The translations under genes and the position numbers were made by a program. Of a stretch of 64,000 nt of DNA, positions 12,001-18,080 are shown piece by piece (position 1 is the first letter of the stretch; every line of letters begins with the position of its first letter). The notes under the pieces were generated by a model. It was given only the letters and a program-made list of their open reading frames with translations. It was not told where the DNA came from and searched no databases. The stretch is taken from positions 248,001 to 312,000 of the forward strand of contig JAQOSZ010000298.1 of assembly GCA_030347455.1 (NCBI GenBank), written 5' to 3'. The stretch comes from Kentomonas sorsogonicus. Its lineage: Eukaryota > Euglenozoa > Kinetoplastea > Trypanosomatida > Trypanosomatidae.

Positions 12001-12352
12001 CATCGAGAAGCCGCTGGTGTCGCTGCGCCTCGTGGCAACGACGTCGGTGCCGCCGTCGGAGGCGCAACTCGCGGTGGGCCTCGACGGTCTCCTTCTCCAG
12101 GGCGCGGTGCTGGACTCCGGCGACGTGCTACAGCCCATCACCACGGCGGACCAGCCCGCCTTCTTCCCCATCAAGAAGGCCTTCGTGGCGTGGATGCCGG
12201 AGGAGCGCAACCTTCCCTTCGCAGTTCGCGTTCCCGTCTACGCCAACAGCACCAAGGAAGACTTTCTCTGCGACTTTGTTCTTCCGTGCGGCTCCGAGGA
12301 AGCCTCGCGCAACTTTATCCTCAACGGCATCTGCATTGTTCTTGAGCAGTAA
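2..12352 (+). CDS. DYNC2H1: Cytoplasmic dynein-2 (IFT dynein) heavy chain, 5'-partial
   Basis: Motor subunit of the retrograde intraflagellar transport dynein. The frame is open to the first bases of the window, so the GTG at 29 is not the start; roughly 100-200 N-terminal residues lie off the edge. Counting from nt 2, Walker A motifs are GPAGTGKT (AAA1, about residue 1523, nt 4568), GPSGSGKS (AAA2, about 1822) and GPEGCGKT (AAA3, about 2134). The AAA4 loop reads GRAGVCAT at about 2479 and lacks the lysine. Walker B of AAA1 is CFDEFN. A coiled-coil stalk with microtubule-binding tip spans about 2700-3000. The tail (VSKELISERD, VNNIVWLRQL) and the AAA1 block match the DYNC2H1 class rather than axonemal or dynein-1 chains. 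Trypanosomatids carry two different dynein-2 heavy chains (DHC2.1 and DHC2.2); I cannot say which this is. The frame is uninterrupted for 12.3 kb and ends in TAA. Confidence 0.95.
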   Translation, partial: KNSELTGYVVTSFPRCLLHGGNSRTDVSVGGFIIFSVATKSNGSNTVRIFTRCVDSVLKGMCSSSFSATVLPKKWYKLAELSPTQVEGLLDDAQFAISDYWSDSAQDDHSRSETMFLLTKVGSDLCQYFKVKTQETGGVLRGEKKTLEQALSCCDEWITICFKLTTIDWGAVWGEKFVDNGLVKVRDRFRTIISLRDLIEEVQQLLEPNDFKSLKIDALWDTLVDVDVFDTSAAMERQWTIGLSAFYRRLEPVEHRCAVALRDFFATRSSASRHTVLNEFADYRQLVHRPIVSKELISERDGFLAKLNERLHSIRLEFEHRSQSIEDEVILTEEDAKCQTGRFLPGVVNNIVWLRQLRSRVEEMTQMCQSLLSDLASAPTFVKEAKQLVDEIDDYEQETFRNWVQDVEDSSSALMLDADAPLMEIDQGGQVQVNYSERLVQLLKEVRVFSSFGYRIPEDINRIVKQGTQFYQRGVVLKQVANIYNGMAENIIPSTRAMLLEPAVGFEKVITASGNDKLTWKSEKEADKFIKKLRSASQALTDDNRKLHKLHDDIHGIVMELFEIDMLRSRDRWSLKVRNIREKIEASGFHNTEAWRSYWDAQIYKAMESQYQRGLESLHEVIDEIKADIVFDAESGQAVLRPSLESIRVQYYNGIKDFITFPIRFVGCGTDMDQFKQMPARNEQGLYVVMQHAGQLFKQVEAVLQRFTPLLVIGRCGVAGNPSLEEIVGQSLSEVQHWEQSVRLLKQKGKEINSEDLFIKCGCITMCTAAIKGTVEEHLFKLTEALKVTLQRSASTHLVRIDNYLAKVEQVLDAKLTKLDEIGQANILYGELMEQRPAMEVEFHHFYNKNVLLQSMTGNVGLDFTKSKERWDAYMTRLDSHEKEVEDQLAQLKSTVNDTLKKFDKDVERFTNQWNETKPKDISAKAPLEFVTKKREELQALKETGDECVRQAQYFQLDEPDMQPIHDVETDIEDYFSMWSMLGTFQQEVQTLCKENWITFRSKIYRFEDFVKHWQESLREINANPVTVHIRTMLDEWGRCVPMLKYVRGDGFTPSHWTELFSLLKLRNVTQDTVTFGQILDKSQNILKEEVELKKLHNRAQGEAQIREALDDVRAWGSDARFTLTPHPDRPGVVLITDWKDTLSALSDNQALLMSMKESPYFAIFANDASKWEDRLVTLDEYLRHMNLIQRKWVYLEPIFRRGALPNEQQRFQRIDREYLTIMKSVEQDPRLLSLAEHKEFKDVLRNVLEQLERCQKSLNQFLEEKRDSFPRFYFISDDDLLEILAQSKNPTVIQTHLKKLFMGIHSVQFDNQKENILRIHSLEGEVVPLAKPVRITDEVETWLSALDAEMKSTLKTHLAQCVRKTDIGAYASQILCTAEMVNFTRKTEEAIRDSKANGLRKHKANLQAQLRELTVYAGSNSDPLIGIKLKALIMDLIHNIEVVDLLINADVDKETHWLWKKQLRFYLDASNACVLRMVDAEFKYSYEYQGNAPKLVHTPLTDRCYLTLTQGMQLGYGGNPYGPAGTGKTESVKALGNAMGRQVLVFNCDEGIDFKSMGRIFTGLVKCGAWGCFDEFNRLKVDQLSAVSQMIQIIQEALKNGDARCSLLERDIDVNPNAGIFVTLNPAGKGYGGRSKLPDNLKQLFRSIAMSAPDNELIMETILFSEGFEHAKELAKRTVEIFNLSKQLLSYQQHYDWGLRAMKAVLRLGGSLIHSFLMERIAGKVSFTDEEVLRKESEIIIKSLRVNTLSKLTFDDAILFNNLINDIFPGIPILEIDYKELRPAIEESVKELKLQLVESQVQKILQLYEALRQRMGVVLVGPSGSGKSTLLKVLRKAMQRLGKTVPMYVVNPKALPREQLLGHMDPDTREWFDGVITEAARNVVKEPVEVQSWVYCDGDIDPEWIESLNSVLDDNKLLTMPNGVRIQFGDNVNFLFETHSLEYASPATVSRMGIIYLSEEDVDPKTAVASWLEERPAENREQLRTWIDQYFYKAIESLIMTDKLAVQTTRTGLVMSGLSQLRDCETKAQFALALIYGLGSYLPEEDRKEYAKEILYMVGEKAPDGKNPLDFRYDTDRGGYVSFQFEPSIDLTVDELYRHPMVATVECQRAIEVMKAWSKPIKPGVYRPFILVGPEGCGKTMLLTNLFAQNVNTKVATVNCSAQTEAIHVIQKLKQTCQMLNSNQGKVLRPKEAERLVLLLKDLNLPKPDRYGTVQLHSFLQQLVLYNGFYDSDLEWVTVERLQIVGSMNPPGSMGRYPVAPRFLAITSVLSVSYPTKESMQLIFTEFFNIMLQSGRLVLNIPGKGAADIARVMTTVYELVATRYTVDAASHYIFNPRDVTKWALNLLNYSSNEIGDAIGYEGRRIFVDRLVTMEERLKFSKVIKDNLVFLVGHKDAPSDKESVYYVSWLEGGATSGGGKQKLSSTTIDDLKASAANFLLSYSREFSDLNVQLIPEVCAWMARVDRVLSQERGNLLLVGRAGVCATEIVRLVAYNSRIEVVTLGITRDYGLKQFNADVKGVMTKAGVEGQNMVLLLEDFNFFNPSFLEMINSLLSSGEIPGLFAQEELDALITPLREDALGEGMTTYNYFIDRIARFLHVVIVVDPTNPNYELQCRANPALFTRCNVYWMGTWDSGSLKVIPRMLISDVYNALDERSGDKKEFSLTTELVHLHKSFGDQFSPQHFKTLCLTYAHLFNTKSKQVADGVSRLKTGVAKLDEAQENVDKIASDVTDKKKLVEVKQREAEEALKEIQTKMEEAGEQKRGIHKIQKDLDKEQAAIQERKVVIEDRLSGIQPVLDAALSAVSSIRSDHLSELKSMKQPPAAVQDVMEGVIVLINNGKAETNWAAIRKILAGDIKSQILNFDLDNVDVGTRAQVERFIANKSNSFKRDVIGRASKAAAPMAEWLKAVVEYSKVLETVQPMRDELKENEMNLKSGQDKKAKYESKLRKVEDKVEELKKKFGEKTTEAERLKNQLEQAETLLNNATELLAKLSSEHSRWTAQMKSIASNLGLLPKRCLLAAGFIVYLGSDPEDVRRRTLDEWKKKVKLEDFNYFSFLREESEQLHYKAEGLPGDELSMDNAVSIQEQVSTPLIEDPSGQAIVWLQNHLKAHKETVETISISDERLVSALELALRFGKKFIINDVDRIEPFMYPILRKELHNEGTKKVIQIGDRRTVDYADGFKLYLVTPSTELKVAPDALSFLTPISFSITQSGLEGQFLGITIQHEQPELEQQKLETLQKEEKLKMQLAALEESLLSDLANSKGSLLENVTLIESLNLIKTQASEIGEALVTSKQVQEEIDMKRNVYRPFATRASHVFFLTKGLKELSHMYQFSFGLFMNLFHRTLDHHKDMLTDPETKINALQETFVQFTVASVAQSLLKQHRVIFGIHLAHALFPEQCNAKEWDFFLDKAVVQDDKKKEIRVPSFVLPDSVDTYRVFAALFPDLTSKIRVQEADVWLQWMRTTAPETEYPTYAEKLTHFQRLLIMKTLRADRLIAAMNLVVCELLKVDSLGEGTTLSKSLEDTEAGTPVLLITTTGADPSIELQTIAFQTVGKDSFHQLAMGGGQTDEALRLLRLCAEKGYWLFLKNLHLVIPWVYVLQKEFNMLKPQKSFRLFLTTEAHDEFPAILLSQSLKITFEPPPGIKQNLIRTYTDWGKNFYESKDDKQRELLFIAASLQAIIQERRSYIPQGWTKMYEVTASDLKSSAELVIRQSRGGEVDWKSIRGLLDSAIYGGKMETNYDIRILSTYIDKFFSTAVLSNAKKQEALFGNVKVPSGKFSEFVKVIRNLPDNDVPNFFTLPPNADRVVQMSRVRELVTDLQRINEAKAEESMTREEWATRLTPILNTWSTLTGPHADLLAKTPGSGAGVATPSASQAKPIDGFISAEVRSALALMVTVNASMEDLRQVTEGTALLSDRRRAEAAAMLAGEVPLHWEGVFPSSARILVWLQSLVRRATTLVQWQSQSSNGTLLKSPIDLSFLLRAKTFLNALRQETAHLIEKPLVSLRLVATTSVPPSEAQLAVGLDGLLLQGAVLDSGDVLQPITTADQPAFFPIKKAFVAWMPEERNLPFAVRVPVYANSTKEDFLCDFVLPCGSEEASRNFILNGICIVLEQ

Positions 12353-13162
12353 AGGTAGTTTAAGCCTCTGCATAGAAGCTGCGACCTCTGACATGTTCGC
12401 GATGTCTTGCATGTTCTCTATTTGATTGTTGTGTGTGTTTTTTTGGTATGGTTCCTATAAATACGCTCAGTGTATTGTAAAAAAGAAGCTTTCCCTTTTT
12501 TTTTCTTTATTAGACCCTCCCCAAGCCCTCTTTCTACTGATCTGTGATGTTTCTTTCTTCTCCCCCCACCCCTTCTGTTGGGGGACCGTTTCATGTATCT
12601 TACTCACTTTCTAACACCTCTTCGGGACTGACTTATCTCTCATGCTCACTGAATCAAACAGGTAGACGGTAATTCACCTGCGACAAGGGCATCAAAACAG
12701 TTTCTTCATTCCGTGTGTGTGTGTGTGTGTGTGTCGAATTTAATTATCACTCAAGAGAAAATCTGTGTATGCCGCTCATGCAAATACATGCAGTGAAATC
12801 TTTTCAACGTAAGCATTTCACGACTGACTATTTCTGCTCTTTTCGGTGCTACTGGCTTTGCTATTTTACACTATTCTCATAAACTTTACCAATATAGGCA
12901 GTTTTAACAATTCTGGCTTCCCGTCAAAAGCGCCCTCATCGACTCTATCTCGTCGTTTCCCACGTTGCCACACATAAACACACAGACACAGGTAAGAGAG
13001 AGGGCAAGAAACCTTCTCCGTTTAAAAACAAGCAGTCATCAGACCGACTAAGAAGTAAAGAGATCATCTGCACGGCATACAATCTTCTGCAGTTCGAGAG
13101 ACCACAATTTGGTTCTTAAATAGTCATGTAGCGTGCACGAAAATAAAAATAAAAAGCAACTC
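12353..13162 (+). other. Intergenic spacer between dynein-2 and the zinc knuckle gene
   Basis: No gene seen. It holds T-rich tracts near 12490-12570 that probably guide 3'-end processing of the dynein mRNA, a (GT)11 microsatellite, and a pyrimidine tract at about 12942-12961 followed by an AG at 12984-12985 that is a fair trans-splice acceptor candidate for the next gene. Confidence 0.6.
12713..12734. repeat. (GT)11 microsatellite
   Basis: Uninterrupted GT dinucleotides in the spacer. Such tracts are common in kinetoplastid intergenic DNA. Confidence 0.95.
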
Positions 13163-13474
13163 ATGTACGGTGAAAGTGGCCCACCGAAGGGCTATAGCGT
13201 GCCGCGGAACGCGCAGAGCAGTGCGAAACGTCTGTGTCAGACGTGCAAGTCCAAGGAGCACTGGACTTTCGAATGTCCTACCAAGAAGGGTACCAAAAAG
13301 GAAACCTCCCTGGCCCCTAAGCTGAGTAAAACGCAGATGCTTAAGTATGGTATTACACCGAAGAAATCCACGACGCAGAACGACAAGAGGAAGGATACGT
13401 TAACCGAAAAATCTTCGCAGGAAGGTAAAGACGGTGAAGTGTCCGCCGTGGATCAGGAAAGGGAAAGCAAGTGA
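13163..13474 (+). CDS. ZCCHC10-like zinc knuckle protein
   Basis: A small basic protein of 103 residues. The first ATG in frame is at 13163; the frame opens 30 bases earlier with a GTG that I do not accept as start. Near residue 26 it carries one CCHC knuckle, CQTCKSKEHWTFECP, with the Cys-x2-Cys-x4-His-x4-Cys spacing and the H-W-T-F/Y-E-C signature of the ZCCHC10 family (the CCHC_3 type of knuckle). The rest is Lys/Ser/Thr/Glu-rich and probably disordered. Family members are nuclear RNA-associated proteins of poorly known function, so a role in RNA binding is inference only. Flanked by normal spacers; no sign of frame damage. Confidence 0.75.
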   Translation: MYGESGPPKGYSVPRNAQSSAKRLCQTCKSKEHWTFECPTKKGTKKETSLAPKLSKTQMLKYGITPKKSTTQNDKRKDTLTEKSSQEGKDGEVSAVDQERESK

Positions 13475-13988
13475 TGTCGTTCTCCTGCTCACCAACTGTG
13501 ATGCTGCCCGTCCTAGGTGCACTTGATGCTACCTAAACGCTTATCTGATATCTGTTTTCATTGTCTCACTTCTTCTTTAGTTTCTGCTCACCCTCCTCTC
13601 ACACCCCCCCCCCCGCCGCCACCCTGTCCAAATGGTTTCATCGAATTTACAGCAAAACTCGTTCTGTTCGTAAATGCCGAAACATCATCATTAGTGTCGA
13701 CTTCTTGTTAAAATTTACCATATCCATCAATCCTCCCCCCCCCCAAAAAAAAAAAAAATGCTTCGCTACAATGTGTGAACGAGGGCGATTTCGCTCCCCC
13801 TCTCCATATACGCATTCACACACACACATGAAAAAACTCTCATCACCTACCAATCCTCGACATAATCACAGAATCACAGCGTTTCCGAAAGTTGGAAGGG
13901 CAGGAAATAGTGCGGAAACGTATCAGACGAACTTCTTTAAAGCCATTAAAATACATTCTCCATAATAAAAAGAAGGGAAATCTTCAGA
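13475..13988 (+). other. Intergenic spacer
   Basis: No gene seen. Contains pyrimidine-rich stretches at about 13548-13625, C-runs, and a C-run followed by an A-run at about 13731-13757. An AG near 13871 after CA-rich and pyrimidine-rich sequence could be the splice acceptor for the following kinase-like gene. Confidence 0.55.
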
Positions 13989-15695
13989 ATGAGAAATTTA
14001 CGCGTGCGGAAACGACGACGTCGCACCCATGTCATCGCGATTGTTGCTGTGGTGACGATATCTACGCTTTTACTGCTGATTTTACTGACTACTACACGAA
14101 CAAACGAGGTCAGCGAGCAGTCGCCCGACGCAGCCTTCGGTTCCCACCAAGGTATCGAGGCAAAGCCGACGGAGACAAGCACCACGACACGTGCAACTAT
14201 CGGCACCACCACGACCACCACAACCAGTAGTAGTAGCACGACGACGACCACCACCACGCCAGCACCAGCGCAGTCATCGGTTCCTCCTCCCGCGCAGACC
14301 AATGGGCCCTATGATCTGCCGACACCCATTCCATTGGAGCGGGAAAAGACGTACGCGACTATACCTCCGCCAGAGACGCCACCGCCACGAGTAGCCGCGC
14401 CGGGCGAGGAAGCATTCGCCGACTACTACGCCGCGCTCAACACGTTCTACACGAATTTGGCTATTCGCGACGTCGGAGGGAACCCTGACCAGCCGAGCAA
14501 GGCCTTTGTCGACATTGACAGCGGCCCACTCGTCCCTGTGCCGTACAACAGGTCGTTTGCGGAGGACCCTCGCAGGTGGGAGGCGTGCGACGCCCGGAAC
14601 GCCTCCTTTTCCGCTTCTCGCGACAAGTTGTGTCAAGAGTACTTGCGCAATTTCGACAACGTGCGCTTTGTCAAGGCTATGTCGTCGCGTCTCATGCAGG
14701 GACGCACCATCAAGGTGAAACTGCTCTATGCGCACGACAACATCACCACGATTGTCAAAATTTCTCAGCGCAAGTTCTTCTTCGAGGCCGCCAGCGAGTA
14801 CTGGGCCTTTTTGTTTGATCGGGCTCTTCAATTTCTGCGCATCCCCATCACCGTCTACGTGCCGCTCCCGTTAGACTATCTGCGGGCAGCCACCGCGTAC
14901 TCACCACTGCTCTCGCAGTGGTTTCATCGCTACGTGGTGATATTTTCCCAGACCAACGAGAACTTTGTTCCATGCTCATATCTTGGCACGGAAAAGGCGC
15001 AGTGCACGTGGGTGTCGTCGCAGGTGTGGATGAAAGACGTGCACCCCACCACCGAGACCTTTCTCGCGCTGCCATTTGAGCTGGACGACGCCTTCATCAA
15101 AAAGTACTACGTCCCCGGCCACCCCAACTTTGCCGCAACTAAGAAAGCGCGCCTCCGCTCTGTCTCGGAGCTGCTGGACCGCGTCATCTTCGACTTTCTT
15201 ATTGGCAACTCGGACCGCGGCCTGAACAATCACAATAACTTTGTCTACGGCGGCTGCAGCGAGCGCACGGAGTGCCGACCGCCGACCAGCGAGGCTGACC
15301 GCATCAAAGGACTTGCGCGGTACGCGTACATCGATCACGGCAGCAGTCTCTATTCCCACAAGGAACTCGAAACGAATCCGTTCGCGGGAAACCCGGAACG
15401 CATCAAAATCTGTCGCTTCCGCTCCTCCACCTACGAGCACCTTAGACAGTACGCTCCGCCGAATGGCCAGCTCGGGTCGCTGATGCGCAAACTGGACCGT
15501 CAGGTGCCGGTTGACATCTACCGAGTCTCGCACGAGAGCGTTCTCAAGAAGGTGCAGCTCCGCGCTATCAAAGTCGTCGGCATTGTCGACGAGTGTCTGA
15601 AGAAGTACGCGCGCAGCGAGGTCTTCAGTCTCCCAGAGTACGACCAGGTACGCATCTATGAGGAAGATAAACTACTCGGCGACGAGTACGATTAA
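13989..15695 (+). CDS. FAM20-like secretory-pathway kinase, type II membrane protein
   Basis: 568 residues. Residues 1-13 are strongly basic, 14-34 form one membrane segment, and about 50-130 is a Thr/Ser/Pro-rich stalk: a type II Golgi topology. The remaining part matches the FAM20/four-jointed kinase fold. A candidate beta-3 lysine is Lys257 (TIVKIS). The catalytic-loop block DFLIGNSDR places the base at about Asp409 (FAM20C has DFLMGNMDR). The metal-binding Asp is about Asp449 in YIDHGSSLYSHKEL (FAM20C has HLDNGRGFGKYSHDEL), followed by the family-typical RIKICRFRSSTYEHLR. Cysteines that could form lumenal disulphides are present. Family members phosphorylate secreted proteins or glycosaminoglycan xylose in the Golgi; the substrate here is unknown. 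Catalytic residues look present, so activity is plausible but inferred. Alternative: another GASK or four-jointed relative. Confidence 0.75.
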   Translation: MRNLRVRKRRRRTHVIAIVAVVTISTLLLLILLTTTRTNEVSEQSPDAAFGSHQGIEAKPTETSTTTRATIGTTTTTTTSSSSTTTTTTTPAPAQSSVPPPAQTNGPYDLPTPIPLEREKTYATIPPPETPPPRVAAPGEEAFADYYAALNTFYTNLAIRDVGGNPDQPSKAFVDIDSGPLVPVPYNRSFAEDPRRWEACDARNASFSASRDKLCQEYLRNFDNVRFVKAMSSRLMQGRTIKVKLLYAHDNITTIVKISQRKFFFEAASEYWAFLFDRALQFLRIPITVYVPLPLDYLRAATAYSPLLSQWFHRYVVIFSQTNENFVPCSYLGTEKAQCTWVSSQVWMKDVHPTTETFLALPFELDDAFIKKYYVPGHPNFAATKKARLRSVSELLDRVIFDFLIGNSDRGLNNHNNFVYGGCSERTECRPPTSEADRIKGLARYAYIDHGSSLYSHKELETNPFAGNPERIKICRFRSSTYEHLRQYAPPNGQLGSLMRKLDRQVPVDIYRVSHESVLKKVQLRAIKVVGIVDECLKKYARSEVFSLPEYDQVRIYEEDKLLGDEYD

Positions 15696-15731
15696 AGAAG
15701 AGTAGGAGCTGACATGTTTGTGCGTAAGTTT

Positions 15732-15758
<27 letters not shown>
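15732..15758. repeat. CT dinucleotide tract
   Basis: 27 bases of perfect TC alternation in the 3' flank of the FAM20-like gene. Confidence 0.9.
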
Positions 15759-15762
<4 letters not shown>

Positions 15763-16303
15763 GCTTCCGCGTCTCCACTTTTATCACTGCGTTCTTATGC
15801 AGCGAAGCCGCTGGTTTTAAGCTTTATTTTATTTTTCTCCTGCTCCATCATGTTCTTCAAACAAACAGACAAAAAAAAACAAAAATATACACTTATTTTT
15901 CGTAAATGACGAATCGCAAGTTGATTTTTCCTAAATGTGTTAGAGGTCATCGCGTTATTACTGTTGGTGCTCGTAATGGCGTGAAGTTCTCTCTCGCGCT
16001 TTTCACCCTTGCCGTTACTTTGCACACACACAGTCCACAACGTTTCTCCACAAATTATTGAAATATAAAGTCCATTCCACTCGCTGATTCTCTGAAACTC
16101 ACTATCCTTCACTGTACAAGCTTCCGAATCTGAAACATAGGAGAGATCCACTTCAGCGGGGCCTCTTCTTCCCTTTGCTTGTCACCTTCCCACAACCAAC
16201 AGTACAGCTCTGTTATAACCCACTGACTGTTTGTGCTCCTATTGCGCAGTAAACGTATTCGCTCGCACTCTTGCCGGAACTCCGAGTAGCGACACAGAGC
16301 AAC

Positions 16304-16327
16304 ATATATATATATATATATATATAT
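16304..16327. repeat. (AT)12 microsatellite
   Basis: Perfect AT repeat followed directly by T residues to 16334, 55 bases upstream of the phosphatase start. Confidence 0.9.
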
Positions 16328-16381
16328 TTTTTTTGAGCCGGCACAACAACAAAACAGAATACACAGAGAGACTATTCAAGG

Positions 16382-17311
16382 ATGAATTTGGATCTTTGGG
16401 AGGAGAAGCTGAGGCGCTTCGAGTATTTAGAGCTGCGCGAGATGCAAATGCTGCTGCGCGCGGCCATGGACATTCTGGTGGAGGAGAGCAACGTGCAGAA
16501 CTTGCACCTCCCCGTCACCATCTGCGGCGACATTCACGGACAGTTTCCGGATCTTCTGAGATTGTTTAATGTGGCAGGGGAGCTCAAAGGGGAAACGTCG
16601 AGCATGAGCTATGTTTTTCTGGGCGACCTCGTCGACCGCGGCGTGAACGGAGTCGAGGTGGTCAGTTTTCTTCTCGTGCTCAAACTCAAATATCCACACA
16701 AGATAACGCTCATCCGCGGCAACCACGAGACTCGCATGGTCACGAACCTCTACGGCTTCTACGACGAGTGCGCCCGCAAGTACTCGACCGTTGAGGTGTG
16801 GAAGCTCTTCACCGAGGTTTTCGACTGCATGCCCATCGCCGCGCTCATCGACGGCCGCGGCCTCTGCGTGCACGGCGGGCTCTCCCCCGAAATCCGCGCC
16901 GTCGATCAGATTCGCCTACTGAACCGCCGCCAGGAAATACCGAATGAGGGCCCATTTTCGGACCTGGTCTGGTCCGATCCCGAGAACGTCGACGGATGGG
17001 TGGTGTCACAGCGGGGGGCGGGCTTTCTCTTTGGTGCCAAAGTTACGCGGGAATTTGTGTTTCGGAATCGGCTGAACCTCATCGCCCGCGCACATCAGAT
17101 CGTGCTTGAGGGCTTCAAGTATCACTTTGACGAGGAGTATCTGTGCACGGTGTGGTCTGCTCCAAACTACTGCTACCGCTGCAACAACCTAGCCAGCGTG
17201 CTCCGCATCTACCCAGACGAATCGCGCGAGTTTGTTGTTTTCAAAGAGGTCGAGCGTCAGATCGTAGATGGCGGGGGCCCTAAGCCACAAGAACCGCCAT
17301 ACTTCTTGTAG
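16382..17311 (+). CDS. PPP6C: PP6-type serine/threonine protein phosphatase catalytic subunit
   Basis: 309 residues, the usual length for the PP2A/PP4/PP6 group. Metal and catalytic motifs are in order: GDIHG (49-53), GDLVDRG (81-87), RGNHET (112-117), then HGGLSPEI, DLVWSDPENVD, RGAGFLFGAKVT and SAPNYCYRC. The NEGPFSDLVWSDP and RGAGFLFGAKVT blocks and the C-terminal PPYFL favour PP6 over PP2A or PP4. The terminal Leu is the one carboxymethylated in this group. One oddity: the usual VDRGYYS reads VDRGVNG, changing two aromatic residues next to the active site. GNHES is GNHET. These enzymes work with regulatory and scaffold subunits in cell-cycle and DNA-damage signalling. PP4 remains an alternative assignment. 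Confidence 0.88.
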   Translation: MNLDLWEEKLRRFEYLELREMQMLLRAAMDILVEESNVQNLHLPVTICGDIHGQFPDLLRLFNVAGELKGETSSMSYVFLGDLVDRGVNGVEVVSFLLVLKLKYPHKITLIRGNHETRMVTNLYGFYDECARKYSTVEVWKLFTEVFDCMPIAALIDGRGLCVHGGLSPEIRAVDQIRLLNRRQEIPNEGPFSDLVWSDPENVDGWVVSQRGAGFLFGAKVTREFVFRNRLNLIARAHQIVLEGFKYHFDEEYLCTVWSAPNYCYRCNNLASVLRIYPDESREFVVFKEVERQIVDGGGPKPQEPPYFL

Positions 17312-18080
17312 CTACGCATACTTCTTCTTCGTCGTCTTCGTCATCGTCTTTTTTTTTTTTTTTGACCGTTTGCTTCCTCTTTTTCTTTTCCGTTTTCATT
17401 TATTGGAGTTGCTGTTTCTTCCAAAGACGCATACTCTCTTGTATCCCTCTAGAACCAGCAACCTCTTGATCATTGACTACTGCTCCTTCCAATATGCACC
17501 TATTAAGAGACCAAACGTCCCAATCAGAGAGACGCGACGTATTCGAAACAGAAAAAAAAGAAACGAAACGGAACGAAACGAAACTAAACGAAATACAGTA
17601 AGAAAACAGAAAGACGACTTGATTTCCTTTCTGTGAATTTCAGGAGCAGTTGCGTGACTGAACCAGCTCAATGTCAGCGACGCTGTAACGAAGAGATTCT
17701 TTTGCATCAGTGCTACCAGCGATGGAGAATCTGATGGGCCTTTTCATTCATCACTGCAGCTATCATTATTCGTTGATGCACTACAGTCAACCTATCGTCG
17801 GAAATCAATGTGTGACTACTTCGAGGTGCGAAGCGTAAGGAAACCTTCACATTCTGCCCTGGACGACAGAGGCTTGAGCAATTCTTGTTTTCTTTGACAA
17901 ACACACCCACACACACAAACACGTTCTGTCTCCCTCATCTGTACTCATGGTCGGCCACACCGCTGCCTGATACGTTGTTACACCCAAGTCTAGCACAGTA
18001 CATCGGCTTATCCTTTCCTACTTGCAAAATCGTGTGTCACACCCGCTTGATCTGTTGTCAAACTTAGACACCACACAAAG
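17312..18080 (+). other. Intergenic spacer
   Basis: No gene seen. It has a T-run at about 17350-17363, long pyrimidine tracts to about 17460, a degenerate GAAAC pentamer array at about 17559-17592, and a pyrimidine-rich zone with CA repeats at 17900-17960 before the next ORF. Confidence 0.55.
17559..17592. repeat. Degenerate GAAAC pentanucleotide array
   Basis: About six imperfect copies of a GAAAC/GGAAC unit, within the PP6 3' flank. Low-complexity expansion. Confidence 0.6.

Larger units (their letters stand above)
15696..16381 (+). other. Intergenic spacer
   Basis: No gene seen. Contains a CT tract at 15732-15758, and an (AT)12 run at 16304-16327 running into a short T tract just upstream of the phosphatase ATG. 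The T tract with a nearby AG (about 16338 or 16359) may act as the acceptor region. Confidence 0.55.

Noticed and set aside
12426-12614. Small frame after dynein
   Set aside because: Starts at a non-ATG codon and consists of T-rich spacer sequence.
16304-16327. AT run as a TATA-type promoter
   Set aside because: Kinetoplastid protein-coding genes are not driven by gene-level TATA promoters; this is a microsatellite.
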